Below are positions 46,865 to 58,310 of a stretch of DNA of 64,000 nt, one piece after another. Location of the stretch: positions 3,224,001 through 3,288,000 of the forward strand of contig JAJTUQ010000003.1 of the NCBI GenBank assembly GCA_021399445.1, given 5' to 3'. Each line of letters begins with the position of its first letter. The stretch's first letter is position 1. This DNA comes from Xylogone sp. PMI_703 (taxonomy: Eukaryota; Ascomycota; Leotiomycetes). Position numbers and translations under genes: made by a program. A model generated the notes under the pieces. That model saw only the letters and a list, made by a program, of their open reading frames with translations, was not told the origin of the DNA and ran no database searches.

Positions 46865-48781
46865 CTATGCAATCCAGAACCAGATTCTCTCAATGATATT
46901 TCGTGGGACTAGCTCTGGCCATTGGCCATCTAATGCATCTAAAGCAGCCTTGCCGGTGTGAATATCCGCATCGGCTGGATTTCTCCAATGGGTCCTCTTG
47001 AGGATCTTCCAGAAGAAATAGAGGCCAAAGTAAATTGGAATACCGATGTATGCGGAAAGGAATTCTACACAATGTTAGTTGATGAATTAGGGAAGTTATT
47101 TTAGGTCTAAGATAAACTTACTGCTGACATCCCAGTGGGAGTGGTGTTTGCCAACGAAGACGTCAAATCCATTGAAGATAATGATGATGGAAAAGTAGGC
47201 GAGGGAGAACCATGCAGTGTATGGCTGGAAGCGGCTCCTGAAGACAAGAGTGTTTCTGTCGATCCCTTGTGCGTGAAGTGCCTTGTAGAACTGAATGTAG
47301 GCAACGCAGATTGAGCACCAAGTGAACAAGGCCGCAATGGTGGTCAAGTTTTGGAACCAGCCGAAGGCGGTTGATGGACCTCCAGATTTGACCGAGAGGT
47401 ATGTCAAGCCGGAGATGGAGCAGGTGACAATAACAGCATAATATGGAACACCATTCTTGCTGCATCTCAGGAAGAACTTGGGTGCTTGTCTGTTCTGTGC
47501 CAATGCGAACATATAACGAGATCCGGTGTAAAGGAAAGCGTTAGCAGAGGAGGAAGCAGAGGTCAAGATGACGGCATTGATGATGGATGGAAGAACTTTG
47601 ATACCGGCATTTTCAATACCGATGACCCATGGAGATGCAGCAGCACCTGGCAATCCGGAATCAATAGCACCCAAGAGATGTTCATCATTGGACGCAACCA
47701 GAACACCGATTGCAAGAGAACCAAGGACGTAGAAGAAGAGGATACGCCAGAAGACTCTGCGGACAGCCTTTGGAATGTTCTTGCGGGGATTCTCAGCTTC
47801 TCCAGCGGCCACGGCGACGAGCTCCACACCACTATACGAGAAAGCTGCGTTGACTAGAGTGGAAAAGAGACCCAAAAAACGGCCGGTGTTTCCAGTAGAG
47901 TCGTACTCCTTCATGGCACCTGGGTTCTTCCAGAAACGGAAGCCAAGTCTGTCATGCCTGGGGTTGCCGCCGAGATCTACAATAAAGGCCATGAGCAGAA
48001 GGCCGACAATAGTTACGATCTTGATGGATGCAAAGATGAATTCGGCTTCTCCGTAAATTCGAACGGCGAAGATGTTGAGACAGAAAACCACGACGATGAT
48101 GATGGAAATCCAGGCCGCGACGTTGATACCGTCGGCACCTTTCCAGTACTGGATAACAACGGATGCCGCCGAGATTTCTGCACAGAGTGTGATTGCACTA
48201 GAGTACCAGTTCTACATGATGATTAGCTCGACTCGACGTGACCAGGTCTCCCACGAAGAAAACTTACGTTCCATCCCACAGCGAATCCAAGGGCATCGTC
48301 GACGTAGCGGGCACAGAATTGAGGAATGGCACCAGGAAGAGGAAGCCAGGTTGCCATCTCACCCAAGCACTGCATCATGGAAAAGGTGGCAATACCCGTT
48401 AAGGTGTAGCCCAGCAGGACGGAAAGAGGACCAGCCTGGGTGAAAGCGCTGCCAATACCCAGGAAGAGACCAGTACCAATGGTACCACCAAGGGCGATGA
48501 ATTGAATATGTCTCGATTTCAGTCTAGCAGGATTGTCAGTCAGTCAGTTTCAGCGGTTCTCACGCCTTTCGGCGCGGTGTGCCATCGGCGACTTCACAGG
48601 ACGGTCTCGCGACTTACCCTCGAGTTACGTAGCCATATTCCTCGGCGGTCTCCAAGTTGCCATAGATCTCACCGGCCTCGGCGATGCGACCCATCTTGCT
48701 CTCGACGCCGGTAGCAGGATCGATATAGCCGCCCTGACCTGAGTAGTCAGGTGCCTCGGTGACATTGTATCCCTTCTCCAT
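46865..48781 (-). CDS. Amino acid permease, YAT family
   Basis: Plasma-membrane amino acid/H+ symporter of the APC superfamily. Exons 48781-48618, 48523-48268, 48211-47122 and 47064-46865 give 569 residues. The N-terminal cytoplasmic part is MEKGYNVTEAPDYSGQGGYIDPATGVESKMGRIAEAGEIYGNLETAEEYGYVTRG. The first membrane helices hold LKSRHIQFIALGGTIGTGLFLGIGSAF, which is the permease signature, then PGAIPQFCARYVDDALGFAVGWNNWYSSAITLCAEISA. Later helices have FSYSGVELVAVAAGEAENPRKNIPKAVRRV and SSSANAFLYTGSRYMFALAQNRQAPKFF. The C-terminal tail (LKRTHWRNPADADIHTG...RIWFWIA) is typical. Substrate cannot be named from sequence. All junction phases agree. Confidence 0.93.
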
Positions 48782-51700
48782 GGTGGAAAGTATACTCGGG
48801 GTACTCAGGGGGATTGGCGAAGAGTATATGATCGAGCGGAAGGATAGAGAGAAAAAAGGAGCACAACCTGTGAGGGCGTCACAGAATACTTATACCTCGT
48901 CCCTTGGCCCAGACGCGACAGAAAAAAATGCAGGACCGAATTGAGGGCATGGAAGGCAATGGGGATGGAGGGTCCCTTGCCTGCGGGCTGCAACACCACC
49001 ACCACCACCAGCAGAGAGGATCAGGCATCCTAGACGGCCGTGTCGAGACCAGGGGGATGTGGTTGCACCACCGATTCTTGGGCACCACCAGGAACTGCCA
49101 TACGTGGAACCGGCCCTCCTTTGGCCTGGACAGCTGCTGCTAGCCGGCATCGAGCCTATGGAGAGGCTCCTGCTGGACGGGGACCGCCGTGCATCGTTGC
49201 AGTTCCGGTTCTGGGTTCCTTTCTGCCCTGGAGATGCTCGCGGGCTGGCAGATGAGCAGCCTATCAGTGCGGCTGGATATGAGCAAGGCCAGGAGTGTCG
49301 GCAGGACGATCCAAAGGATGCTTTTCGGACGCGCCACCAATCGCAGGTGCAGGGGTGGCGGCTGTCTGCCCGGTCAGATCCACTTCGGGCCAGACACCCC
49401 ATTGAGGATCTGGAGGAGGGAGAGAAGGCGTGAAGCGGTTCTCGAGAACTGCCACATCTGTGCTGGTCTGGGACCTTCTTTTATTGATTTGCGATTTGCA
49501 TTTACAGCTGTTGTGCGGATATAAATCATGGCAGCTTTTTCTGAGAGAAAGCACACTCAACGCACTCAACACACTTCCTAGCCTTTTCTCTCTTGCTCTC
49601 GGCAAGCGCAGAGAGCACAGGACCGTACGTGGGCCCCCGTTACTGTAGAACGGCCGATTGAGCGTGGGACGTGCTTTGAAGCATTGATGCGGTTTCCTTT
49701 CTGATGAGGGTCAGAATCTTGACGTACAGTAAGCGATGCTCCTTCGATCCTTGGGGCTGCCCCATCGGACCCAAAGCGCTGATACAGTACACAGTATCAA
49801 TACTGACAGGCAGTATTGAGTAAGTGCGTTAGTGAGTGTGCTGCGCGGGGACGCCCCAAGGCTTGAGCAGGCGGCTGGGGACCCATCGCTGCCAACGGGA
49901 GCAGCAGGGATGTGGAGTCGGGGTGGCCGCGGCGACCTGCCCGAATTGTTGGGCTAGTCCCGGGACACCCCCTGGCTCGCTCCTCCCAAGAAACCTGGAG
50001 AGATCCGCTTTTGATAGGACGGACCCTTGGCATCTGAAATGAAGACCCTCGTCGAGAGATAAAAATCCGCAAAAGCCATTGGTCAACCGCCAGCAAGCCT
50101 TGCCGGGGATGCGCCCAGGTCTGAGGTGTTGCGGCCATGATGTGCTTATGTCTGCGCCATTCAGGTGCACTTCCCCCTCCTTCCTCGATACACACTGCTT
50201 GGGCTGTCGTCGGTCCAAGAGCTACGGATAATACTGTAGCGAGCTTGCTCGTGCGAAGGGAAGAGATCGAAGGTTACAGTTCGTGGCGGCGGCGACTAAA
50301 TCAATGCGGAAGACAGTACGGTATGCGCAGGCATACACATCCCCCTCCTGGCGCTTTGCATCGGGAGAGCTCACTGAATGCATCTCTCGTGTTGATGGGA
50401 AACAGCCATCCCAAGTTTGGTGCTTTCCGGATGCAGCACTCCTTGGAGATGTATTACAGACCGTTTGAGTTTTCACAATGCTGCAAACCCAGTTCTCCAT
50501 TGCCTTGGAGGAGCTGAGAAAAGCCAAGCAACCCATTTACAGGAACGATGGCATTCTTGGACTCGCTGAGAGCCTAAGCTTCGTCCGAAGCAGAAGGTGG
50601 CCGTCCCAAGAACTCTTCTGCTGGACCATCACACAATCAAGCATCTCTGCCTTAAAATTTCCCCAACCACTCTAGCTGCAAGAATCGCCTCCTGGCGGGA
50701 TGCCAAGTGGCTCGGTCGACTACAAACCGAGCTTCTGAAAGCCACACGCACACCACCTCCTGTGGCTCTGTGGTGGTGTCATAACACCCAGTTATGGTGA
50801 AGGGAGAAGAGCACCGGAGAGGCATGATTGGAGGAGAGTATTTTAGTGAACATGGAGGCAATCTCCCGAATGAAGCAGCTTTCGAGAAGAACGCAGAGAA
50901 GAAAACACGGCCCAGCCCTGCTTGCGTGAAAATCGCTCTGCAAGAGGAAGGTTGCCCCCGGGATCTGGCCCCTATTCCTGCAGCAGCCACACATACCGTA
51001 CCACGGTACCTACAGTTGCTGTTATGTACTGAAGATGTCGCGATCATGGGGGACGGGACCCGAGAGATCTTGATGTTCCCGCTGGTGGTCTGCATCCCAC
51101 CGCGTCTGGCGTTTGGCAGATCGGCGCCTCCGTCTGAACCAGCATACCGTGTAGAACGATGCGACCAAGAGAGGATGAGGTGAGCATGCTCTGAAGAGAA
51201 GAAACCTCCTGCCCCCCTCAGCAAAAGGAATCACGGATGGTCAAGTGACAAGTTGCTCGAAAGAGCCTGAGACTCGAGAAGGGGCCCTGGCTGTCTGACC
51301 TAGGATTGCTCTCCTCGTCACGAGTCAGGACACCAGGCTCTCTCTGCTGTGGTAGACAAGCCACAAGGCCAGGAGAATGCAGGGCGCCGCGAGTGCAACA
51401 AGCTACTGCCAATACTCTCAGTCTGCCCATCACAGCTTCACCGAAGGCATGATTGACCTGTGTTGAGCAAGCTAAGATGGATTCCTACTTGTAAGAGGCT
51501 GTGGCCACATTCTAGGGGAATTCTAGAAGAAGCAGAAGGCGGGAAAATCAGCCTGACCCGAAGGCTTGGGGAGCTTCTGTGTTCATGGCATGGGAAGCTT
51601 GAGAGATCAGGATCCTGCGAGGCATCGCGAAGCTAGAGCTCTGACTTGTGGAAAATGTGCGACCTGCTCCATACCGCCTGCTGCACCAACCTCCCACATC

Positions 51701-52400
51701 TCTCAGCAGCCCCCTCTCAGTCAATGTTTTGTCGTACGTAACCCAACGTACGTGTTGCTGGGGGCATTATTACTGTACAGCACAGCACAGTACGGAACGG
51801 AGTAATATTAACTGTGGACGCGACTGAGGTCTGGAGCAAGTGGCAGACTGTGGCCAACCCCTCCTTTCAGGCTTTCAGCTACTCGAGTCCAGGTGCCGTG
51901 TGGTTCCCTGACAGCTGCTGCAGTGTTGTGAGGGGAGGCGCTAGGCCGCAAGTATGCCCCAAGTGCCCTCTGAGGACCAAGGCCGGGGTAGCTCCTGGCC
52001 TAAGTTAGGCTTGTTCTCGTATCTCGCCTAAACTGGCACTACTCACACTACTCGCACTGGCAAGTCACTCGCTGCTGTTCCTTATCTGTGGGCCTCTACT
52101 GGGAGACCCGCTCGTTCTCTACAGTACAGAAGTGAACACCGCGATGTCGCCATGCTGCTGGACTGTACTGCTGCTGCTAAGTACAGTACGGTGCTTACTA
52201 CCAGATAGGGTACTTGCAGAGGGTGCATCTCGCCGAGCAGTAGCTGTGGAGACGGGAATACCTGGAGGTGCGTAGGCGCGGTAGCACTTGTCGCTTCATC
52301 TAATCGCAGGTCCGGTGTAGTGTCTCAGCACTGCGAAAACCATCCGCTTCTAGGAGACCACATGGACATGGTGGTTATATTGCAACGCTCCTGCAATACT

Positions 52401-52430
52401 TACTGTACAGTATTACAGTACAGTACAGTA
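52401..52430. repeat. Overlapping TACTGTA/TACAGTA palindromic cluster
   Basis: One TACTGTA and four overlapping or adjacent TACAGTA copies (starts 52406, 52414, 52419, 52424) within 30 bases. The heptamers are reverse complements of one another, so the cluster can pair with itself. Function is unknown. Confidence 0.75.
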
Positions 52431-54632
52431 CGGTATTTGTTCCGCATGCAGGCAGCGCTATTACAGTATACCAAGACCGTTGGGGCGAGTCAGCACTATC
52501 ACAGGGAAAATTACAGAATAGGAATCATCCAGCAGAACGAAGGTAAGTGTACGGAGTCTGACCGTAAGACGGTTCGGTGCGGCCATCTGGAGAAAAGGGA
52601 GGCTGCCGGCGAGACCCAGAACCAAGCGTCAGGGTTAGTGCATGTCCATCTCGATTCCCCACGCGGGCCTAGGCCGGAAGGGGCAGGTGGTTGTTGTAAT
52701 AACTCTATTTGCAGGGCGATAACCCACGATGCCCCGGGCCCTCGCATGCTTGGCGCGCTGATAATTACCGCTGTGAATTACTTCAAACTTCACGGTATTG
52801 CGCCGTATCAGAAAGAACACCCGAGGCAAATACCGTACGGCAAGTGCTTGTGGCTGATGAAGTTTGATTCCATCAAACATTGCCACATGCGGAGCATCAC
52901 GGACCATATTCGCAGTACTGCATATATTGTACTCGGAGGCAAAGTTGTCGCTCCGTATGGCATGTTATCTGTGGACTCCAGCTCCTGGCTTTTCATTAGC
53001 AAATGATGGATGGAGGTAGCACTCATCCACTCATCTACTCGCCCAATATGCTGCGGCTATTATTACTCCATTCGCCTTGCCCTTGGCCTATTTTGCCGTG
53101 CTGCAAATCCACGGTGAGCTGTCATTCGGGTGGTCATTATTACGGAGGTATTTGGCCCGTCTTTTTTGTCTTGCGGCCTGCCCTGCGGCTATCAGCCAAT
53201 CAGCGCTTCTGCTCTTTCAGGTATGGAACTGCAGATCCGAATCCATCAATACCACCACGGCCCAGCACAGGAAGAGAGGGCTCGAGAATACAGTGCCGGT
53301 ACTGGACTGTAGGTAGTTATCTACAGCATTCCTATTTTTAGCTCCATCTCTCTTTGGAATCCGAGATCTTGCATCTAACTATCGTCCATTGCTTGTTTTG
53401 ATTTGCTTCCGTTGTCTTGCATACATTGGCATTTCTATTCTCAGCTCAGGAAGAGACAAGGCTGGATACAGTATGTGTGAGTGAAGCCATCGATGCATCT
53501 ACTGTGTATATGTTCTGCATCCGACGTTGCTGCCTTGCGCTTTCTCTTCTCTCCAGTGGACTGGGATTCGGATTCTGCACGCCCCAGGTTGAGGGGTGGT
53601 AAGTACAGTGCAGATCTCTGCAGCCTTGACACACCTGGAAAATATCCAGTACCGTGGCATTAATGTCGGAGATGCCAGTGTGCCACGGGGTTTCCTTTGC
53701 GGAGGGTTGCAGTGCTAGTAATTGCACAGCACTTAACTCGGGTCTGGTAACAGATCGCGGCTGGTGCTTCTGCTGGTTGCTGGCACTGGTACCGATACCC
53801 GTGTGCTCGGAAGCGGCTTGAAGAAATGCTACCACTGTATGTGAGGGTAGCTAATATTAGAAATCGATATGTATGTAGAGACGGCACGGCTTGCTGTAGC
53901 TGCGACTATCAAAAGATATCTGATATTGTATGGGGTGTGCTCATGTGCGTGGTGCCAATCACACCATGGTTATCAAAGACAGACATCTCCTCGTCACGTG
54001 AACTGAAGCCGATGGGGAGATTTTTTTTGATAGTTTTTGATTCTCTCTATAGTGGAATTCTCCTAAGTATAGCTAGCCATAGAGAGAGAAAGCAAAGTGA
54101 AAACAGGGCAAGCCATAGAAAAAAGAAAAATCAAAGAACGAAAGAACCACCGTTGCCATTCCCATTTTCATTGCCAGTGATAACCCGTTAACCCCCCTTT
54201 TCGGAAAGGAGATCTAAGCAAGGAAGAAAGTATCGGTAGACTTTTGTAATAGGAAAAACTCTCCATCACCACAAACCACCATCCATCCAGCAATTAAAAT
54301 CAATTAAAAAAAAGCAGTGAAACCAGTGAAAGGAAAAAAGGCTCAAAGTAAAGCTCGAGAGTTCTTTTCAACCCAACTTCAACTTAGTAAAAAGTAAAGA
54401 ATGCGAAGAAAATACAATGAGGAGCCAAAGAGCTATTGTATAGGAGAAAGTAAAAGAAAAAAGAAAGAACAGCAAAAGAGGGCCATTTTCAGAATCTATC
54501 AAGTCAGTTGGACTGCCTTGATTGAATTGGATGGTGTGAAAATGGAACGAAAGTAATTTGGTTTGAGAGAGTAGAGTTATCTCTCTGAAGAAGTTGTCGA
54601 ATGATCGAATTGAGAACTGAGAACTGAGAACC

Positions 54633-54784
54633 GAGTGGAGTTGCAACTATAACTGAGTGCGCTCTAGAGATGGTGACCTGAGCTGAGCCAAGTCACGATG
54701 AATCAAAGACTGGTTGAACTCGATTTTGAGAATTGAGTGGAGTTGCGATTATAACCGAAAACTAAGCTGAGACACGATGAATCA
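54633..54784. repeat. Imperfect tandem duplication in 3' flank
   Basis: GAGTGGAGTTGC at 54633 recurs at 54735, and CACGATGAATCA at 54694 recurs at 54773. The second copy lacks about 23 bases in the middle. It lies just beyond the stop of the 2EXR-like gene, so possibly in its 3' UTR. Confidence 0.7.
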
Positions 54785-54934
54785 TGAGAGAATGGTTGAT
54801 CTGGATCGATGATGACGAAGAAGAACAAGAAGAGTGTCAATCATCTAGATGAACCTGGTCGAGCTGATGTATGATGATATAAACTTCCAGAAGTTATAAC
54901 CATCCGCAGTTGACTGCATCAGAAGATCAAGTGT

Positions 54935-56302
54935 TCAGTTCGCGGTCCAGACCGTTACAGGCTCAGACTCAGGCTCATACCAGAGATCTCTATACGTCCA
55001 CATGGGGCAGCGATTGAGCTCACGATCCGAGATCTCGTAGACATAGGGGAGTTCGTCCTTAACCTCCTCGAAGTGGAAGTTCTCGAGACCAAGGAACCGC
55101 TCGAAGACATTGCCTGAGCCACGTGGGAACATACCGACAAGACGGACGGTGAGCTGCTTCTTTGCAACAGCGTCGTAGAAGATATCAGACAAGACTGGAG
55201 CAAGTGTGTCACCGAGAACGCGGGCAGGGACTTCGCTGTGGTTAGTGATGACCATGGTCCATTGTTGGTTGCCACGGTAGGTGCGTTCCTCGATGATACT
55301 GTAAATGTTACGCAAGTTCTCATGGAACTGGAAAAGAACCATTGTGTCCATTTTTGGGAAGAATCGAGGATCACGGTGACGGTCGAACAAGGTCAAGAAG
55401 AAGTCAACGCGGCGGAAACGCTCAAAGATGTGCCTGTAGACAGTGCCGATGTAACCCTCTCCCGGAATGACATTGCCAAAGCGGTCACGGCTGAGAGTGC
55501 AATTGTGGGGGATTCTACCGCCGTTTTCGCTGGCATGAATGTCCTGGCGGAGGGGGGTTCCCTCAAGCCATTCGTTGTAGTGGACTGCGAATTTGTTGTT
55601 GTAGAGAATGGTGCTGGCTTCCTTGTAGATCTGGAAAGGGGAGTTAGTCACGTTGTATGGCTGAAGAGATGGATGTGAAAGAATCATAGGGGTTGTTTGC
55701 GGATAGTGATAGAAGAATAAAACATCCATGATATGAAAGAATGAAGGGGATGTGAGATATATACATACCTTTTTGCTTGTGCAAAGAATTGCTGTCTCAA
55801 TTCCACCACTGATATGCTCATTGGCGCTCAGATTGATGCTCTCCTGCTCAGATACAAGGACAAGCTCATAAATCTTGTTTCTGACCTCAGCCGGAAGATC
55901 ACCGAATCGGAATGGCCACAACGGGAAATAAGGGGTGACCGGTTTGGCACGAACAATCTCACCACTCCTTGGAACGCCTGGGGTAGGATTGTTAGGTCGA
56001 AGGGGTATCCATGGTCCCCTGGTGTAGGTGATTCCATGGACGAGAGGGCCTGGCATTGGCAGGCCTCCGTTAAGAGGACCATGGAAGGGCAGGCCATGCT
56101 GAGGAGTGCCAGCCATTTGGACATTTCCGCCAGCGTCAATAGGGTTTCCATGCTCATCGAGTTCAACAATAGGGTTGCCATGCTCATCGAGCTCGATAAC
56201 ACGGTTGAACTCCGCCTCAGAGACGATTCGGAGGGCTGGAGGAATGCGGATGGGACGACGGTGGGCCGCCATGTTGACTCTAGACTGACCAGGGAAACGC
56301 AT
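54935..56302 (-). CDS. 2EXR/F-box-like hypothetical protein
   Basis: Fungal protein of unknown function. Exon 1 is 56302-55769 and exon 2 is 55630-54935, with a 138-nt intron (donor GTATGT, end TTCCAG), giving 409 residues. The intron has no stop in frame, so unspliced RNA would encode 455 residues. The key motif is FRFGDLPAEVRNKIYELVL (about residues 132-150), then AILCTSKKIYKEASTILYNNKFAVHY after splicing, which is the usual continuation in this family and supports the intron. A tandem ELDEHGNPI repeat (two copies) lies near residues 37-54. The region after it is Pro/Gly-rich. The C-terminal half is hydrophobic and ordered, with FRRVDFFLTLFDRH and ENFHFEEVKDELPYVYEISDRELNRC. Confidence 0.75.
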   Translation of the reverse strand: MRFPGQSRVNMAAHRRPIRIPPALRIVSEAEFNRVIELDEHGNPIVELDEHGNPIDAGGNVQMAGTPQHGLPFHGPLNGGLPMPGPLVHGITYTRGPWIPLRPNNPTPGVPRSGEIVRAKPVTPYFPLWPFRFGDLPAEVRNKIYELVLVSEQESINLSANEHISGGIETAILCTSKKVCIYLTSPSFFHIMDVLFFYHYPQTTPMILSHPSLQPYNVTNSPFQIYKEASTILYNNKFAVHYNEWLEGTPLRQDIHASENGGRIPHNCTLSRDRFGNVIPGEGYIGTVYRHIFERFRRVDFFLTLFDRHRDPRFFPKMDTMVLFQFHENLRNIYSIIEERTYRGNQQWTMVITNHSEVPARVLGDTLAPVLSDIFYDAVAKKQLTVRLVGMFPRGSGNVFERFLGLENFHFEEVKDELPYVYEISDRELNRCPMWTYRDLWYEPESEPVTVWTAN

Positions 56303-57184
56303 TGCGGAAGATGTTAACTAATATGTTTGTGATATTTCTTTGATGGATGAATGACTGTGATTGATCTATGAAAGAATGCTTTGAAAGGAATGGATTGAGG
56401 TTTAAGGAATGGAGGTGGAGATGGAAAGATGGAAAGTGTGAAAGATTGAAAGGGGGGAAGGAGGAGAGGAGCACCGAATATATAGACAGCGCCGAGACAT
56501 GGAAGGACCGCTGAACAGAACTAACTATATAGACCAACGCCGAGAACTAGGAGGATCGCTGAAGAGAACTATCTTAGGCAACGGTATTCACATATTGGTA
56601 GAGATAGGGGAGTTGCGAGGGTCATCCTCGCACCATATAGAGTATGCCTGCCGGTGAATTTGTGAATGACTTCTCTCAGGGGGGTCCGCCATCGCCGCCA
56701 GTGAATAGGCATGCGGGTCCGGTATGTCTGGGTGAATCACCAAGTAGACGGAAGGGGGGATGTTTAGGGAGCATAGCAGGTCACTTATATTTGAAGCTTT
56801 TGAGAGTATGATATTCCTAGAGAAATCGGTTAGTATACGATGTAAACATATGGACGGTCTCATATTAGCCCCTATTTGAGTAAAGAATCAGCGAAACACG
56901 CAATAGAAATAGAACAACCATATGTAAGCGTTATGTCACTTAATCTAAGATATTCTCTATTTGGCCGTTATCCAGGCTAGATATAGCCTATATCATCTAT
57001 GGTTCCCAGATATGACCGACGACCGATTTGCTTCCCCTAGAGACGCTATTGAGCATACCCACTAATAAGACATAGGTAGAATAGCCTTGTGAATGAAGAG
57101 ATATAGAATAAATGCGGAATAGGGAATAATAGAAAGGATATATCAAAGGCTAGAAGAATCTGAGAAAAGACCTAATCTCTGCTA
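56303..57184. other. Upstream region of the 2EXR-like gene
   Basis: 880 bases with no supported gene. It contains a purine-rich leader (56.39-56.47 kb) and a 47-bp tandem duplication (56479-56570). The remainder is AT-rich 3' flank of gpi11. Confidence 0.5.
56479..56570. repeat. 47-bp tandem duplication with TATATAGAC in each unit
   Basis: Unit 1 starts TATATAGAC at 56479 and unit 2 at 56526. Both continue with ...CGCCGAGA...GG(A/G)...CGCTGAA.AGAACT. The units are imperfect, sharing most of their bases. It lies 180-270 bases upstream of the minus-strand gene start, at a position where a promoter is expected. Confidence 0.75.
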
Positions 57185-57983
57185 TTACTCAAACTCAATT
57201 CTCTTCCCCTTCAGCACCAACCCTCCCACGAATTTACCAACAACGTAACCGCCATATGCACCAGTGACAATCGTCACAGGCCACTTCTGCCATTCCCTAT
57301 CCCAATCCAAAGGTATCGGAACAGCTCCAAACCAAGCCCCGACAAGGCATCCGACAGCTCCGCCAAATACTTCGTCCAATGGACTGTAGAAGGACGCTAT
57401 TTCCCTCCATTTTGCACCGTCCGCGCCATGGGTATAGAGAAGCGGAAATATAGTGAGAAGCGCAATGTGTGCCGAGCTAAGGAACGTGTGCGGGATATGG
57501 GATGTGATGGGGGCTCCGAAGAGGATTTGCACCGCGGTAAGGACGGGAACTGAGGCGAAGGAGAGAACGAGGGCAAAAAACACTGTCTACCCAGAAAGTT
57601 AGCTACTGTAATTTGTTGATGCTAACTTCACAGGCATCTCAAAGGTGAAAGGAACTTACCAATGGCTTGGTAGCCGCCGAACTATCGTCACTCGTCTTCT
57701 TTGCGCCAGGCTTGGGTTTCTTTACCGGCTTGGTGGTCGAGCCTGCTACAGGCAGACAGACGAGTACATATACGATCTGTATAATTGCCAATGGGAGGAT
57801 TGAGTAGAGAAGTGCTGATACCGGGTCTGCTACGAGTGCTGGGAACCGGAGGTAGTATGCGCCTAGGAGCAACGCGGGGTGAATATGTGTGAAGACTCGT
57901 GCGAGTTCTGTTGGAAGAAGCTCGGTCGGTGTGGACGGCTTTGAGAGAGCACTCGAGACTTCTACGGGCTTTGGGGTCGACAT
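57185..57983 (-). CDS. gpi11: GPI11/PIG-F, GPI-anchor biosynthesis protein
   Basis: Membrane subunit needed for adding ethanolamine phosphate to GPI precursors in the ER. Exon 1 is 57983-57660 and exon 2 is 57586-57185, joined in phase 0 across a 73-nt intron, giving 241 residues. Hydrophobic helices are visible: FTHIHPALLLGAYYLRF, PVSALLYSILPLAIIQIVYVLVCLPV, TVFFALVLSFASVPVLTAVQILFGAPI, HTFLSSAHIALLTIFPLLYTHG and TIVTGAYGGYVVGKFVGGLVLKGKR. The GAPITSHIPHTFLSSAHIALL block and AVPIPLDWDREWQKWPVTI are hallmarks of PIG-F. A cytosolic or lumenal Lys/Pro-rich loop (TTKPVKKPKPGAKKTSDD) separates the halves. Confidence 0.93.
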
Positions 57984-58310
57984 TGTGGTGAGCGGACACT
58001 TGAGGGCATTCTGCTCGAGCTCTGTGAGATATTTTTTTAAGCTTTAGGAACCACGTTTCAAGCTCCGGACGTCAAGCTCTCCACAAGCGAGGTGCGCCCA
58101 ATACGTCGGTGGTGACAGGGGTTGCATTTTTCAAAAGCAATATCAGGTCAGAGGAAATGGATATCTTTTCAGATGTTATTTTTGGTTCACGAGATTTATG
58201 AGGATGGAATTCTGCTGCAGCTATTTGGACAGACTATCTGCTAACTATCAGAAGATACTTAGACTATGACCTCACAGCCTCCCTTTACTTTTTTAGTTCC
58301 ATCAGAATAT
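57984..58310. other. Intergenic gpi11/translin
   Basis: Upstream region of gpi11 and 3' flank of translin. No gene is seen. Confidence 0.5.

Larger units (their letters stand above)
48782..54934. other. 6.1-kb gene-poor block upstream of the permease
   Basis: I find no gene with a recognisable domain or a consistent spliced model here. The part 48.9-52.7 kb is visibly GC-richer than the neighbouring genes and open in several frames. The longest ORF (52320-53006, 228 codons) has no recognised domain. TACAGTA/TACTGTA palindromic motifs recur at 49725, 49783, 51771, 52120, 52182, 52401-52430 and 52462. A (CAC)n run is at about 48993-49010. The right end (54.0-54.9 kb) is AT-rich 3' flank. A long promoter, lncRNA or decayed element are all possible. 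Confidence 0.5.
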
